The position numbers were made by a program, and so were the translations under genes. 38,622 nt of DNA from Bacteroidota bacterium (GTDB lineage Bacteria > Bacteroidota > Bacteroidia > 2-12-FULL-35-15), in the NCBI GenBank assembly GCA_023251835.1, contig JAHEXZ010000051.1, forward strand, positions 1-38,622. Reading direction: 5' to 3'. Positions 8,742 through 16,586 of the stretch are shown one piece after another. The notes under the pieces are model-generated. The model was not told the origin of the DNA. It worked only from the letters and a program-made list of their open reading frames with translations, and ran no database searches. Every line of letters starts with the position of its first letter. Positions within the stretch are counted from its first letter, which is position 1.

Positions 8742-10853
8742 TCAATTACTGATACCTGCCCTCTTTTTAAACTCATTTATTCCCTCATCCAGCCAGCGCA
8801 TATATTTCTGAATATCAGGGTTATAGTGTGCGGTTTCTTTTGTGAGCATTTGTTCATTGGTATCTATTAGCACGTACTGGGGCTGTGCATTGGTTTTATA
8901 TATGCTTCCTTGCATATAGCTCCATTTATTACCGATAGTATTAATTGTAAAATCTCTCTCTCCAAGTTTTTTAATGGTTTTTTCATTTTCGGGCAGTTCT
9001 GTTTTATCATCCACATAAAGTGATACCAGAACTACTTCATTACGTAAGCGTTTATCTACTTCAGGGTTTGTCCATACCTGTGACTCCATTTTACGGCAGT
9101 TTACACAGGCCCAGCCGGTGAAATCTATCATCAGCGGTTTATTTACTTTCCTGGCATAAGCTAAGGCTTGAGCATAATCGTGAAAGCATGGTAATTCATT
9201 CGGACAGTGTTCTTTTGAATGACCTGTCTCACTTTCATTTTTTGTTGGTATAAAAGCACTTTTACTTCCAACCCCTTGTGGCGATTCGCTATAAAAATCA
9301 GGAGGAGGAAAACCGCTGATTAATTTTAAAGGAGCACCCCATAAGCCTGGGATTAAATAAAGTGTAAATGAAAATGTAAGAATTGCAAAAAATAAGCGGG
9401 TAACTGATAAGTGCTGTATGGGGCTATCGTGTGCTAATTTAATCCAGCCCATTAAATAAATGCCCAATAAGCCGAATATAACAATCCATAAAGCAATAAA
9501 TATTTCACGGGTAAGAATGCCGGCTTGTACCACCAAATCAGCATTAGAAGCAAACTTAAGTGCCAGGGCAAGTTCTAAAAATCCCAATACCACTTTAACA
9601 GAATTGAGCCAGCCCCCCGATTTGGGTAATGTATTGAGCCAGCCAGGAAAAGCTGCAAATAAACCAAATGGAAGTGCAAGTGCAGTTGAAAAACCAAACA
9701 TACCCCAAAATGGGCCTCCCAATCCTCCATTAACTGCTGCTTCTACCAATAGGGTGCCTATTATTGGCCCTGTACAGGAAAAAGATACTAATGATAAAGT
9801 AAAAGCCATAAAGAAAATGCCAATTAATCCGCCCCTGTCGCTTTGGGCATCTATTTTATTAATAAAACCTGATGGAAGCATAATCTCAAATGCGCCAAGG
9901 AACGAAATGGCAAATACCACTAATAACACAAAGAAAGCCAGGTTGAACCAAACATTAGTAGAAAGGGCATTAAGTGCATCCGGGCCAAATGCTTTAGTAA
10001 CACCCAAACCAAGAAGTACATATATTATTATTATAGAAAGAGCATAAATAAATGCATTTGAAATCCCTTTTGCCCGTGTTTTGCTGCTTTTAGTAAAAAA
10101 ACTAACTGTCATTGGTATCATAGGGAATACACAAGGGGTTAACAACGCTGCCAGTCCTCCCAGAAAACCGGTTATAAATAATGTCCACCAGCTTCTGCTG
10201 GTGGCAGTTTCTGTCTCTTCTATTTTCGGGGTAGAATTATTGCTGGATACGTTTGATTTTGAAGTATCAACAGTGGCATTTGCCTTTTTATTTCGTAGAT
10301 GTAAGGCCTGATAGATAGAATTGGAATCACACTTACACGGTGCAATATCGGTTGAAGAAGCAGAACCTCCCCCAACACATGCTGTTGTGCCCTGAACATT
10401 AAAACTAAAACTAATGGTTGCTGGAGGCAAACATTGGCTTTCATTACATACCATAAATTCCAGATTCCCTTTTATCTCGATGGATTTGTCGGTTTTAAGC
10501 TTAATTTTTTGCTTAAAAATAGCCTGGTGCTCAAAAAATTGGAGTTCGAAATTCCATACCGGCTCAAATTTTTTAATCAATTTACTTTCAGTAGTAGGGC
10601 CTGTAAGCGTATAGCCATCGTCTGGAGTAAAATAGAAGGAAGTAGGGATAGGGCCTTCGTCACCATAGGATTTTTGGCCGTATAAGTGCCATGCATCATC
10701 TATTTGGGCTTTAAAAATTAATTCATATTCACAGTCATGAAGTTTTTTAGTTTTAAAATCCCATTTAACAGGAATATAAATTTGTGCATGAATGCTGGTG
10801 AGAATACCAATGCCTGATAATAGTAGCAGGCTTAATCTGAAAAAGTTTCTCAT
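8742..10853 (-). CDS. dsbD: Thiol:disulfide interchange protein DsbD
   Basis: A 703-residue protein with all three DsbD modules. After a signal peptide ending in SIHAQ comes the periplasmic alpha domain with the redox pair in MVCNESQCLPP (about residues 130-145). A Cys-rich linker follows, then the eight-helix transporter domain, with Cys in LTPCVFPMIP and a second Cys in SLVSFSCTGP. A C-terminal thioredoxin-like domain contains WACVNCRK. DsbD passes electrons from cytoplasmic thioredoxin across the inner membrane to periplasmic thiols, serving cytochrome c maturation and disulfide repair. Size and domain order match the Bacteroidota form. It lies beyond the terminator of the upstream minus-strand gene and so should have its own promoter; the best candidate, a one-mismatch -7 box at 10874-10881, is weak. 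Confidence 0.93.
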   Translation of the reverse strand: MRNFFRLSLLLLSGIGILTSIHAQIYIPVKWDFKTKKLHDCEYELIFKAQIDDAWHLYGQKSYGDEGPIPTSFYFTPDDGYTLTGPTTESKLIKKFEPVWNFELQFFEHQAIFKQKIKLKTDKSIEIKGNLEFMVCNESQCLPPATISFSFNVQGTTACVGGGSASSTDIAPCKCDSNSIYQALHLRNKKANATVDTSKSNVSSNNSTPKIEETETATSRSWWTLFITGFLGGLAALLTPCVFPMIPMTVSFFTKSSKTRAKGISNAFIYALSIIIIYVLLGLGVTKAFGPDALNALSTNVWFNLAFFVLLVVFAISFLGAFEIMLPSGFINKIDAQSDRGGLIGIFFMAFTLSLVSFSCTGPIIGTLLVEAAVNGGLGGPFWGMFGFSTALALPFGLFAAFPGWLNTLPKSGGWLNSVKVVLGFLELALALKFASNADLVVQAGILTREIFIALWIVIFGLLGIYLMGWIKLAHDSPIQHLSVTRLFFAILTFSFTLYLIPGLWGAPLKLISGFPPPDFYSESPQGVGSKSAFIPTKNESETGHSKEHCPNELPCFHDYAQALAYARKVNKPLMIDFTGWACVNCRKMESQVWTNPEVDKRLRNEVVLVSLYVDDKTELPENEKTIKKLGERDFTINTIGNKWSYMQGSIYKTNAQPQYVLIDTNEQMLTKETAHYNPDIQKYMRWLDEGINEFKKRAGISN

Positions 10854-10915
10854 AGAATAGTACAGTTAAATCCCGAATTTATAAAGCTTTTTAGATTTTA
10901 TTAAGGGTTAAAGAT

Positions 10916-10948
10916 AAAAAAATAGCCCCGAAACTTCGGAGCTATTTT
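10916..10948 (-). terminator. Rho-independent terminator after the 98-residue gene
   Basis: On the reverse strand a 14-bp stem (AAAATAGCTCCGAA pairing with TTCGGGGCTATTTT, one G-T pair) with a 2-base minimal loop is followed by seven T. It lies 26 bp after the stop codon of the minus-strand gene at 10974. Confidence 0.85.
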
Positions 10949-10973
10949 AAATAAATACCAGTAGTTTTAACAT

Positions 10974-11270
10974 TTATTTTATTTCATGTATCCTGTGAAT
11001 GGGTATTAGTACCCCTTGTTTTAATATTACCCTTTTATCTGTCACTCCCCAAACTGTAGTTTCTACTTGTTTTACCCCTTCCGAATCTTCAAACACAATT
11101 TTAATTTTATTGTGCTCCAGATTTCCCAGTTTCAAAGCTCTTTCGAGGTTTGATTGCCTGATTTTAATCGCATCTTTTGATGCTAAAACCTCGTTATCAG
11201 GAAATTTTAAGCCACGTATATTCTCTTTTTCAATAGAAAGCGGCCTGCTTATGTTTGTAGCGTTTGTCAT
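10974..11270 (-). CDS. Small conserved protein of unknown function
   Basis: A 98-residue soluble protein with no signal peptide and no membrane segment. The C-terminal half is clearly structured: a KLGNLEHNKIKIVFEDSEG stretch, then VETTVWGVTDKRVILKQGV and IPIHRIHEIK, which reads as alternating beta strands of a small barrel. I recall near-identical small proteins in many Bacteroidota genomes, but none with a known role. The start ATG at 11270 fits, and a strong terminator follows, so it is probably transcribed alone. The 197-bp spacer upstream contains no gene. Confidence 0.75.
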   Translation of the reverse strand: MTNATNISRPLSIEKENIRGLKFPDNEVLASKDAIKIRQSNLERALKLGNLEHNKIKIVFEDSEGVKQVETTVWGVTDKRVILKQGVLIPIHRIHEIK

Positions 11271-11467
11271 GGTGCTATGGTTTTAGAGGTTAGTGGGAAT
11301 AGTTATTTAAATAACAGATTTCAACGTATATAAAAAGAAAGCGTTACAATTTACATAAAAAACATTTTCAACAGTTTTCAACAACGGCATTTTGTTGATT
11401 TTCAGTAAGTTATTTTTTGTGTGATGAGAGATAGTTATACTTCTCCAAGAAACCCTTACGTTTTTCT

Positions 11468-12820
11468 TTATGAAAATTGAGCTTCTGCCTGATATATTTT
11501 CCGCGTTTTATCCGTAATCTTAAACCGTTCATCAATTCTGAGTCCTACCACCCATATAATTTTACCGGATGAGGTAATCAACCAGGTATTTTCTTTCTGG
11601 TAAAGTGATAATTTATTATCAATAAAAAAATCGCTCAACTTTTTTTTTCCTTTCATGCCTAAAGGATAAAATGCGTCCCCCTTCCGCCATTTTCGTACTT
11701 CTAATGGAAATTGAAGTTTTTCGAAATCCAACATAGCTATTGAGTTAGTAGTTGATACCCGATAGCTATCGGGTTGGTAGTTGGTAGTTGGTAGCGTTTG
11801 AAATTTTAGTCTAAGTTTATCTGTTAATAGTTCTGTTTGTTCTTTACTGATTTTAAATTCGGATACTTTTTTTATTTTTTCACTTGTCAGCTTCTGAATG
11901 ATTAATGTTTCCCTGTCTTTTATTAGTCGATGTGTGGCGGAGAAAAACTGCTTTCCGGGTTCTCCATCAAGCCCGGTTATAATTTCTTCAATTGTACTTG
12001 TGTTAAATTGATAAGGCTTTAGAAATTCATATAAATATGTATTTAATGGAAAAAGTTTTTTTAGCGAACGTATAGAAATTGTTATACCTTCTTTTTCGGA
12101 TTTTACAATTGTGTTACGCTTATTTTCGATTTCATTTCTGTAAACAGATTCTACTTCGTATAAATGTCTAATGGTATCACCTGCAGTTTTTTCAAAATTC
12201 GGATTTAATTCTTTCAAGACTGGAATAATATGGTGACGGATTTTATTTCGTGTATATTTATCGGAAATGTTGCTGCTGTCTTCCCGGTAATTTAGTTTAT
12301 ACTTTTGAGCATAAGTTTGAATTTCTTTTTTTGTGGCAAATAGCATTGGGTGTATAATAAAACCTTGTTTAGGCAATATGCCATGTAAGCCTGAAATACC
12401 GGTTCCTCTTATTAAATTAATAAAAAGTGTTTCAACAGAATCATCAAGATGATGGGCTGTTGCTATATAATTATAATTATACTGTTGTCTTATTTCTTCA
12501 AACCAGCGATAACGTAGTTCGCGTGCGGCCATCTGAATGGACAATTTATTCTTTTTAGCATAAACATTGGTTTTAAACAGTGTATTATAAAAAGGCACAT
12601 TGTAGCTTGTTGCAAGTGCTTCAACAAACTCTTTATCTTTATTACTTTCTTCACCGCGCAATTGAAAGTTGCAGTGCGCAATTCCAAATGTCAATTTTGA
12701 TTTATAAAATAAATCACACATCACAACGGAATCAATACCCCCGCTTACGGCCAGCAGAAGCCGGTCATTCAGATTAAAAAATTTTTCTTTTTTTATATGG
12801 TTTACGAATGATGAAAGCAC
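11468..12820 (-). CDS. tilS: tRNA(Ile)-lysidine synthase TilS with a repeat-encoded insertion
   Basis: A 450-residue PP-loop ATPase. The SGGIDS pyrophosphate-binding motif is at residues 26-31, and AHHLDDSVETLFINLIRGTGISGLHGI is the family signature. The C-terminal TilS domain (FYPLGMKGKKKLSDFFID) is present. TilS attaches lysine to C34 of the AUA-reading tRNA-Ile, an essential step that changes its specificity from AUG to AUA. Residues about 344-360, between the middle and C-terminal domains, are encoded by an 18-bp palindrome with flanking CTACCAA repeats. They read NYQPDSYRVS within a Thr/Asn-rich stretch, just before the conserved LDFEKLQFPLEVRKW. The insertion keeps the frame. Confidence 0.93.
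   Translation of the reverse strand: MLSSFVNHIKKEKFFNLNDRLLLAVSGGIDSVVMCDLFYKSKLTFGIAHCNFQLRGEESNKDKEFVEALATSYNVPFYNTLFKTNVYAKKNKLSIQMAARELRYRWFEEIRQQYNYNYIATAHHLDDSVETLFINLIRGTGISGLHGILPKQGFIIHPMLFATKKEIQTYAQKYKLNYREDSSNISDKYTRNKIRHHIIPVLKELNPNFEKTAGDTIRHLYEVESVYRNEIENKRNTIVKSEKEGITISIRSLKKLFPLNTYLYEFLKPYQFNTSTIEEIITGLDGEPGKQFFSATHRLIKDRETLIIQKLTSEKIKKVSEFKISKEQTELLTDKLRLKFQTLPTTNYQPDSYRVSTTNSIAMLDFEKLQFPLEVRKWRKGDAFYPLGMKGKKKLSDFFIDNKLSLYQKENTWLITSSGKIIWVVGLRIDERFKITDKTRKIYQAEAQFS
11757..11774. repeat. 18-bp perfect palindrome, copy 2, inside tilS
   Basis: Identical to 8676-8693. On the coding strand of tilS it is preceded by two CTACCAA units and followed by a related CAACTACTAAC stretch, so the whole insertion is roughly 45-50 bp. 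It is read as codons without breaking the frame, in an interdomain linker. Confidence 0.9.
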
Positions 12821-13063
12821 CGGTTGTTCTATTATATTTAATAACTGATGTTACGTAATGCTAATCTAACTGGCCATTAATGGCATATTCTGTTGTTGCG
12901 TTGTTTAAGACAGTTTTGGCTACAAATATACTGTTTCGCTCAGTTTTGGCAACAACGTTCATTCCTAAAATTGTGAATTGGTATGTGCTTCATTTGGTTA
13001 AGATATATTGCAAGCTACGTAGTACTTTGTATACATTTTGCACGGTGGCATTAATATCCTGGA

Positions 13064-13226
13064 TATTTCGGTGCTCTGCACCTGTTTATAGATGTCGCTA
13101 TTTTATTTATCTACAAATATTTTGCGGCTCTGCCGCCCTGAAGTTATTAGGTAATGTAGCGGCAGAGCCGCGAAATATTTGTAGATTTTACGATTTTATG
13201 ATTTTAAGGTGCATCGCACCGAAATA
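13064..13226. repeat. Nested inverted repeat with 28-nt inner arms
   Basis: The inner arms 13109-13136 and 13159-13186 pair at 27 of 28 positions around a 22-nt loop. The outer arms 13064-13083 and 13207-13226 pair at 18 of 20. Each arm itself contains a small hairpin: GGTGC..TGCACC in the outer arms and GCGGC..GCCGC in the inner arms. The result is a compound cruciform-like structure with GC-rich tips in an AT-rich surround. Confidence 0.88.
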
Positions 13227-13239
13227 CCTACACATCAAT

Positions 13240-13278
13240 TTTTGCGTAACAGCAGTTAATAACTGATGTTACGCAAAA
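13240..13278. repeat. 39-bp near-perfect palindrome
   Basis: The arms 13240-13257 and 13261-13278 match at 17 of 18 positions around AAT. The outer part, TTTTGCGTAAC / GTTACGCAAAA, is perfect. Its right arm contains the second copy of the 18-bp direct repeat found at 12838. Confidence 0.88.
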
Positions 13279-13314
13279 TTTATATCTAATTCAGAATATC
13301 TCGATATTTCCACC

Positions 13315-13396
13315 TGTCATTTCGAACGCAGTGAGAAATCTTGTCAATCAATTGCAAAGATTTCTCTTCCTGCATTCAGCAGGATTCGAAATGACA
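13315..13396. repeat. 82-bp hairpin element (TGTCATTTCGAA type)
   Basis: The outer arms TGTCATTTCGAA and TTCGAAATGACA (13315-13326 / 13385-13396) are perfect. The inner arms GAGAAATCTT and AAGATTTCTC (13333-13342 / 13357-13366) are also perfect. The TGTCATTTCGA..GAGAAATC form is one I recall as a dispersed intergenic repeat in Bacteroidota genomes. Confidence 0.85.
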
Positions 13397-13567
13397 ATGA
13401 TAGTGATTATGAATTATTTAAAGCTGTCACTTTTATTGTCTTTTTGAGAAAATTACCCTTCTCTCTTTATCAATTCTCTTGTCCATTACAAGTATAAAAG
13501 TCTATCATTTTTAAATCTTTTTCTTTGCGTAACATGACGTATTAAGTTAGATTTAGCACAAATTTAA

Positions 13568-14896
13568 CTATTTCAATACTTCAAACATTGCTTTTGCTTT
13601 TAATAAACACTCTTCGTATTCATTTTCTGCATCCGATTTATTGGTGATGGCACCGCCAACCATAAAAGAGAGGTATTTATTTGCCTGGTTATAGAGTATG
13701 CTGCGAATAACCACATTAAAATCAAAATCACCATCAGGATTAATATAACCAACAGTTCCCGAGTACAGTCCTCGTTTGGTGTTTTCATATTTTTCAATCA
13801 GTTTCATAGCATTAACTTTGGGAGCTCCTGTCATTGAACCCATAGGAAAAGTGCTTTTGATAATGTCAGTAAATGTAATTGTGTCTTTTAGTTCACAGCT
13901 TATGGTAGAAATCATTTGATGCACCTGTTTGAAGCTATAGATACCAAAAAGCTCATCAACATTTACAGTTCCCCGCTTTGCCAGTTTTGACAAATCATTG
14001 CGCACCAGGTCAACAATCATTACATTCTCACTTTTTTCTTTTTCACTGTTTCTTAATTCTAATTTGAATTTTTGATCTTCATATGGAACAACAGAGCGTT
14101 TGGCTGTTCCTTTAATGGGTTGCGAAATTAAGTTATTTGAATGTTTCCGGATAAAGCGTTCGGGGCTTGCACATATCAGGTAATGGTTGTTAGTCGTATA
14201 AAAGGCACTGAAAGGAGCTTGAGAAATTATATTTAATTTTTTAAAAATGTCAACAGTATTAATTATTGCATTTTCAGCAAAGAACTCCTGGCAAAAGTTA
14301 ACTTCATAAATGTCGCCTTTACCGATATGTTGCTTTAATTGATTTACAGAATTGATATATTCTTGCTTTGTAATTCTTGAAAGTATAGTTGGCTTATATT
14401 GAGAAATAAAGGATGAGGCAGCCTCAACTTCATTTGAAGGAGAAGATTGGTCAAAAGCCAGGTGATAAATAGTTTCTGCTTTTTCTTTTGTTACACAACC
14501 ATCATCATAAAAAACAGTAAGTCTGTTGTTTTCTATTTGCAGTATAACTTCAGGTATAAAAAAATGAAGGAATGGAAATCCTGTATTGTCAATGTTGTCA
14601 GAGCTTAGCTGCTCAATTTCATTTTTCAGGTCGTAACTCAGGTATCCAAATAACCAACTATTTTTTTTTTTATAACAGAATTCCTGTAATTGTTCCAAAG
14701 CATTATTATTATTACTATCGACAAGCAGCTCAGCCGTGGCTCCAACAGCAATAATTTTATCCGAATACAGGCGCTGATTTTTATTTGACTGAGAATTAGA
14801 GTCTAAAATACATAGAGGATCATAATGCTCATTTAAGCCATCAATATTGAGTTTCTGGTTGTATGGTGAATGTGGATATGTTATTTTTTTTAGCAT
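13568..14896 (-). CDS. pabB: Aminodeoxychorismate synthase component I (PabB type)
   Basis: A 442-residue chorismate-utilising enzyme, counting from the ATG at 14896. The frame can be extended to a TTG at 14956, but a -7 promoter box ends 3 bp before the 14896 ATG, which favours the shorter form. Motifs in order are QPIKGTAKRS, the PIKGT form whose Lys is typical of PabB rather than anthranilate synthase; MIVDLVRNDLSKLA; and FPMGSMTGAPKVNAMKLIEKYE plus RGLYSGTVGYI, the conserved active-site core. It should convert chorismate and ammonia to 4-amino-4-deoxychorismate for folate, with a PabA glutaminase encoded elsewhere. Confusion with TrpE or a menaquinone or salicylate enzyme is unlikely given PIKGT. 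Confidence 0.88.
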   Translation of the reverse strand: MLKKITYPHSPYNQKLNIDGLNEHYDPLCILDSNSQSNKNQRLYSDKIIAVGATAELLVDSNNNNALEQLQEFCYKKKNSWLFGYLSYDLKNEIEQLSSDNIDNTGFPFLHFFIPEVILQIENNRLTVFYDDGCVTKEKAETIYHLAFDQSSPSNEVEAASSFISQYKPTILSRITKQEYINSVNQLKQHIGKGDIYEVNFCQEFFAENAIINTVDIFKKLNIISQAPFSAFYTTNNHYLICASPERFIRKHSNNLISQPIKGTAKRSVVPYEDQKFKLELRNSEKEKSENVMIVDLVRNDLSKLAKRGTVNVDELFGIYSFKQVHQMISTISCELKDTITFTDIIKSTFPMGSMTGAPKVNAMKLIEKYENTKRGLYSGTVGYINPDGDFDFNVVIRSILYNQANKYLSFMVGGAITNKSDAENEYEECLLKAKAMFEVLK

Positions 14897-14899
14897 GTA

Positions 14900-14907
14900 C
14901 AAAGATA
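14900..14907 (-). promoter_or_regulatory. -7 box (TATCTTTG) giving a leaderless pabB transcript
   Basis: On the reverse strand TATCTTTG matches TAnnTTTG exactly and ends 3 bp before the ATG at 14896. A start 4-5 nt after the box would fall on or beside the ATG. No -33 TTG is clear at the usual distance. Confidence 0.4.
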
Positions 14908-15105
14908 GATTTTCATTGGGATTATCATATAGTACTTTATAATTCCTTGCCTGCAATTTCTTCCCACCTGATGTCCAACTGGCTTTTTCTAATTAAAGAT
15001 ACCTATAAACTCCTTATTTGATAATTGATACAGAAGATTTCGTGTTAAAATTTCAAAATAGTTTTTATCCGTTTTAAATGTTCAAAAAATAAAGTTTTCA
15101 ACAAA

Positions 15106-15130
15106 GTGGTAAATTGTGGTAAAAAGTGGG
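15106..15130 (+). promoter_or_regulatory. MraZ operator: three GTGG repeats at 10-bp spacing
   Basis: GTGGT, GTGGT and GTGGG begin at 15106, 15116 and 15126, with AT-rich 5-bp spacers. MraZ is known to bind direct TGGG-type repeats with 5-bp spacers in front of its own operon in E. coli and Mycoplasma. The last repeat overlaps a near-consensus -7 box (GAAATTTG, 15130-15137), which is what autorepression would need. The GTG at 15106 could be read as an upstream in-frame start, but it lies in the operator. Confidence 0.75.
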
Positions 15131-15168
15131 AAATTTGTTTTTATTTTTACGGCTCGAAGGAAAAAACA

Positions 15169-15636
15169 ATGAACAGTTTATTTGGTGTATATGAGTGTAA
15201 TGCTGATGCAAAAGGGCGTGTAATGCTTCCTGTTGCATTTAAAAAACAGCTTACCAAGGCACTGAAAGCTGGTTTTGTGATGAAGCGTAGCATTTTTAGC
15301 AAATCGCTGGAACTGTATCCAATGGCTACATGGAATGAAATGGTGAAGGATGTAAATAAGCTGAACAAGTTTGTGAAAAAGAATGTAGAGTTTATAAGGA
15401 TGTTTAACTATGGTGTAGTGCCTGTAGAATTGGATGTTTCCGGACGGCTGTTGATTCCTAAAGATCTCATGACGTTTGCTGGTATTAGCAAAAATGTAAC
15501 AATGGCTGCTGCAGGAAACGGAATAGAGATATGGGATACAAAAGCTTATGAGAAGTTTATTAACGACAGCACTGCCAATTTTGAAAAACTGGCAGAGGAT
15601 GTAATGGGTGGTATTAATCCATCACCGGAAGAGTAA
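15169..15636 (+). CDS. mraZ: Transcriptional regulator MraZ, first gene of the dcw cluster
   Basis: 155 residues starting MNSLFGVYECNADAKGRVMLP, the standard MraZ opening. Two SpoVT-AbrB-like half-domains are visible: DAKGRVMLPVAFKKQL and DVSGRLLIPKDLMTFAGI, each with the DxxGR motif used for DNA contact in the ring-shaped oligomer. MraZ represses its own operon and tunes expression of cell-division genes. I use the ATG at 15169 because the upstream GTG at 15106 would add 21 unrelated residues and lies within the operator repeats. rsmH starts at the next base after the stop, so the two are translationally coupled. Confidence 0.95.
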   Translation: MNSLFGVYECNADAKGRVMLPVAFKKQLTKALKAGFVMKRSIFSKSLELYPMATWNEMVKDVNKLNKFVKKNVEFIRMFNYGVVPVELDVSGRLLIPKDLMTFAGISKNVTMAAAGNGIEIWDTKAYEKFINDSTANFEKLAEDVMGGINPSPEE

Positions 15637-16551
15637 ATGCACTACCACGAACCTGTTCTTTTAAAAGAATGTATTGATGGGTTGAACATTAATCCTGAAG
15701 GCATTTATGTAGATGTTACTTATGGGGGTGGCGGGCATTCTAAAGAAATACTTAAACATCTGACAACGGGAAGGCTTTACGCATTCGATCAGGATGAAGA
15801 AGCATTGAAGAATAGATTGGCAGATGAGCGGCTTGTGCTAATCAAACAAAATTTCAGGTATCTGAAAAATTTTTTGAAACTGTACAACGCACTGCCTGTT
15901 GATGGATTGCTTGCTGATTTGGGTGTTTCCTCTCATCAGTTTGATCAGGCTGAAAGAGGTTTTTCTACACGCTTTAATGCAAAGTTGGACATGCGTATGG
16001 ATCGTAACACTAAACATACTGCAGCAGATATATTAAATACTTATAGTGAGGAAGAGTTGAAGCGCGTATTTAAATTGTATGGAGAGCTTGATAATGCAGG
16101 TAAGTTAGCGTATACCATATCTCATGTAAGAAAAGAAAGTGTTATAGTAACAGTTGATGATTTAAAAAATGCAATAGGAGGATGTGTGAAACGAGGACGG
16201 GAGAATCAATATTATGCACAGGTATTTCAGGCGCTTCGCATAGAAGTGAATAGAGAGTTGGAAGCTCTTGAAGAATTACTGATACAAAGTATAGAGGTGT
16301 TGAAGCCGGGCGGAAGATTAGTAGTTATCTCTTATCATTCCTTAGAAGATCGGTTGGTTAAGAATGTAATGCGTAGCGGAAAAATAGATGGTGAGCTGGA
16401 AAAAGATTTTTATGGGAATCCGCTAACACCATTTAAAGTAATAACACGTAAGCCGATAGTGCCAAGTGATGCAGAGATAGAAAGAAACAGCAGGGCTCGT
16501 AGTGCAAAGCTGAGAATAGCAGAGAAAGTGACTTCGCTCAACTTCCTTTAA
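15637..16551 (+). CDS. rsmH: 16S rRNA (cytosine-N4)-methyltransferase RsmH
   Basis: 304 residues. HEPVLLKECIDGLNI, then the SAM-binding VDVTYGGGGHSKEIL, LADLGVSSHQFDQAERGFS and GRLVVISYHSLEDRLVK are all RsmH (MraW) signatures. The enzyme methylates N4 of C1402 in 16S rRNA and helps tune the ribosomal P site. The ATG directly follows the mraZ stop. The last codons (TSLNFL) and the bases just after them (ACTTCCTTT..AAAGGTGGAGT) form an imperfect inverted repeat, so the extreme C-terminus may be repeat-derived. Confidence 0.95.
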   Translation: MHYHEPVLLKECIDGLNINPEGIYVDVTYGGGGHSKEILKHLTTGRLYAFDQDEEALKNRLADERLVLIKQNFRYLKNFLKLYNALPVDGLLADLGVSSHQFDQAERGFSTRFNAKLDMRMDRNTKHTAADILNTYSEEELKRVFKLYGELDNAGKLAYTISHVRKESVIVTVDDLKNAIGGCVKRGRENQYYAQVFQALRIEVNRELEALEELLIQSIEVLKPGGRLVVISYHSLEDRLVKNVMRSGKIDGELEKDFYGNPLTPFKVITRKPIVPSDAEIERNSRARSAKLRIAEKVTSLNFL

Positions 16552-16586
16552 AAGGTGGAGTAGTTGTAAAAAAATTAAAAAAACAG

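Larger units (their letters stand above)
12838..13560. repeat. Gene-free block of stacked repeats between tilS and pabB
   Basis: About 720 bp without a credible gene. An 18-bp sequence, TTAATAACTGATGTTACG, occurs at 12838-12855 and again at 13256-13273. An inverted relative (GCGTAACAT) is at 13527-13535, and TTAGATTTAGCA-type sequence occurs at both edges in opposite orientation (near 12859-12872 and 13545-13558). Three hairpin units lie inside and are listed separately. The edges are not simple terminal inverted repeats, because the two blocks are in swapped order. No transposase fragment was seen. The 128-codon plus-strand frame at 12880-13266 runs straight through the inverted repeats and looks like chance. 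The block looks like repeated insertion of small non-autonomous elements. Confidence 0.75.

Noticed and set aside
9460-10047. 195-codon plus-strand frame opposite dsbD
   Set aside because: It is antisense to the conserved membrane domain of dsbD. Its Pro/Asn/Lys-rich composition is what the reverse of membrane codons gives.
12880-13266. 128-codon plus-strand frame in the tilS-pabB spacer
   Set aside because: It reads through both arms of long inverted repeats, has no recognisable motif and no promoter box, and has low-complexity hydrophobic sequence. It is most likely chance.
13315-13396. Terminator or riboswitch for pabB or tilS
   Set aside because: The hairpin lacks a T-run on either side and has the form of a dispersed repeat; it is not placed close to either gene end.
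12838-13560. Degenerate insertion sequence
   Set aside because: Inverted repeats are abundant, but there is no transposase-like frame on either strand, and the edges are not a matched pair of terminal repeats or a target duplication.
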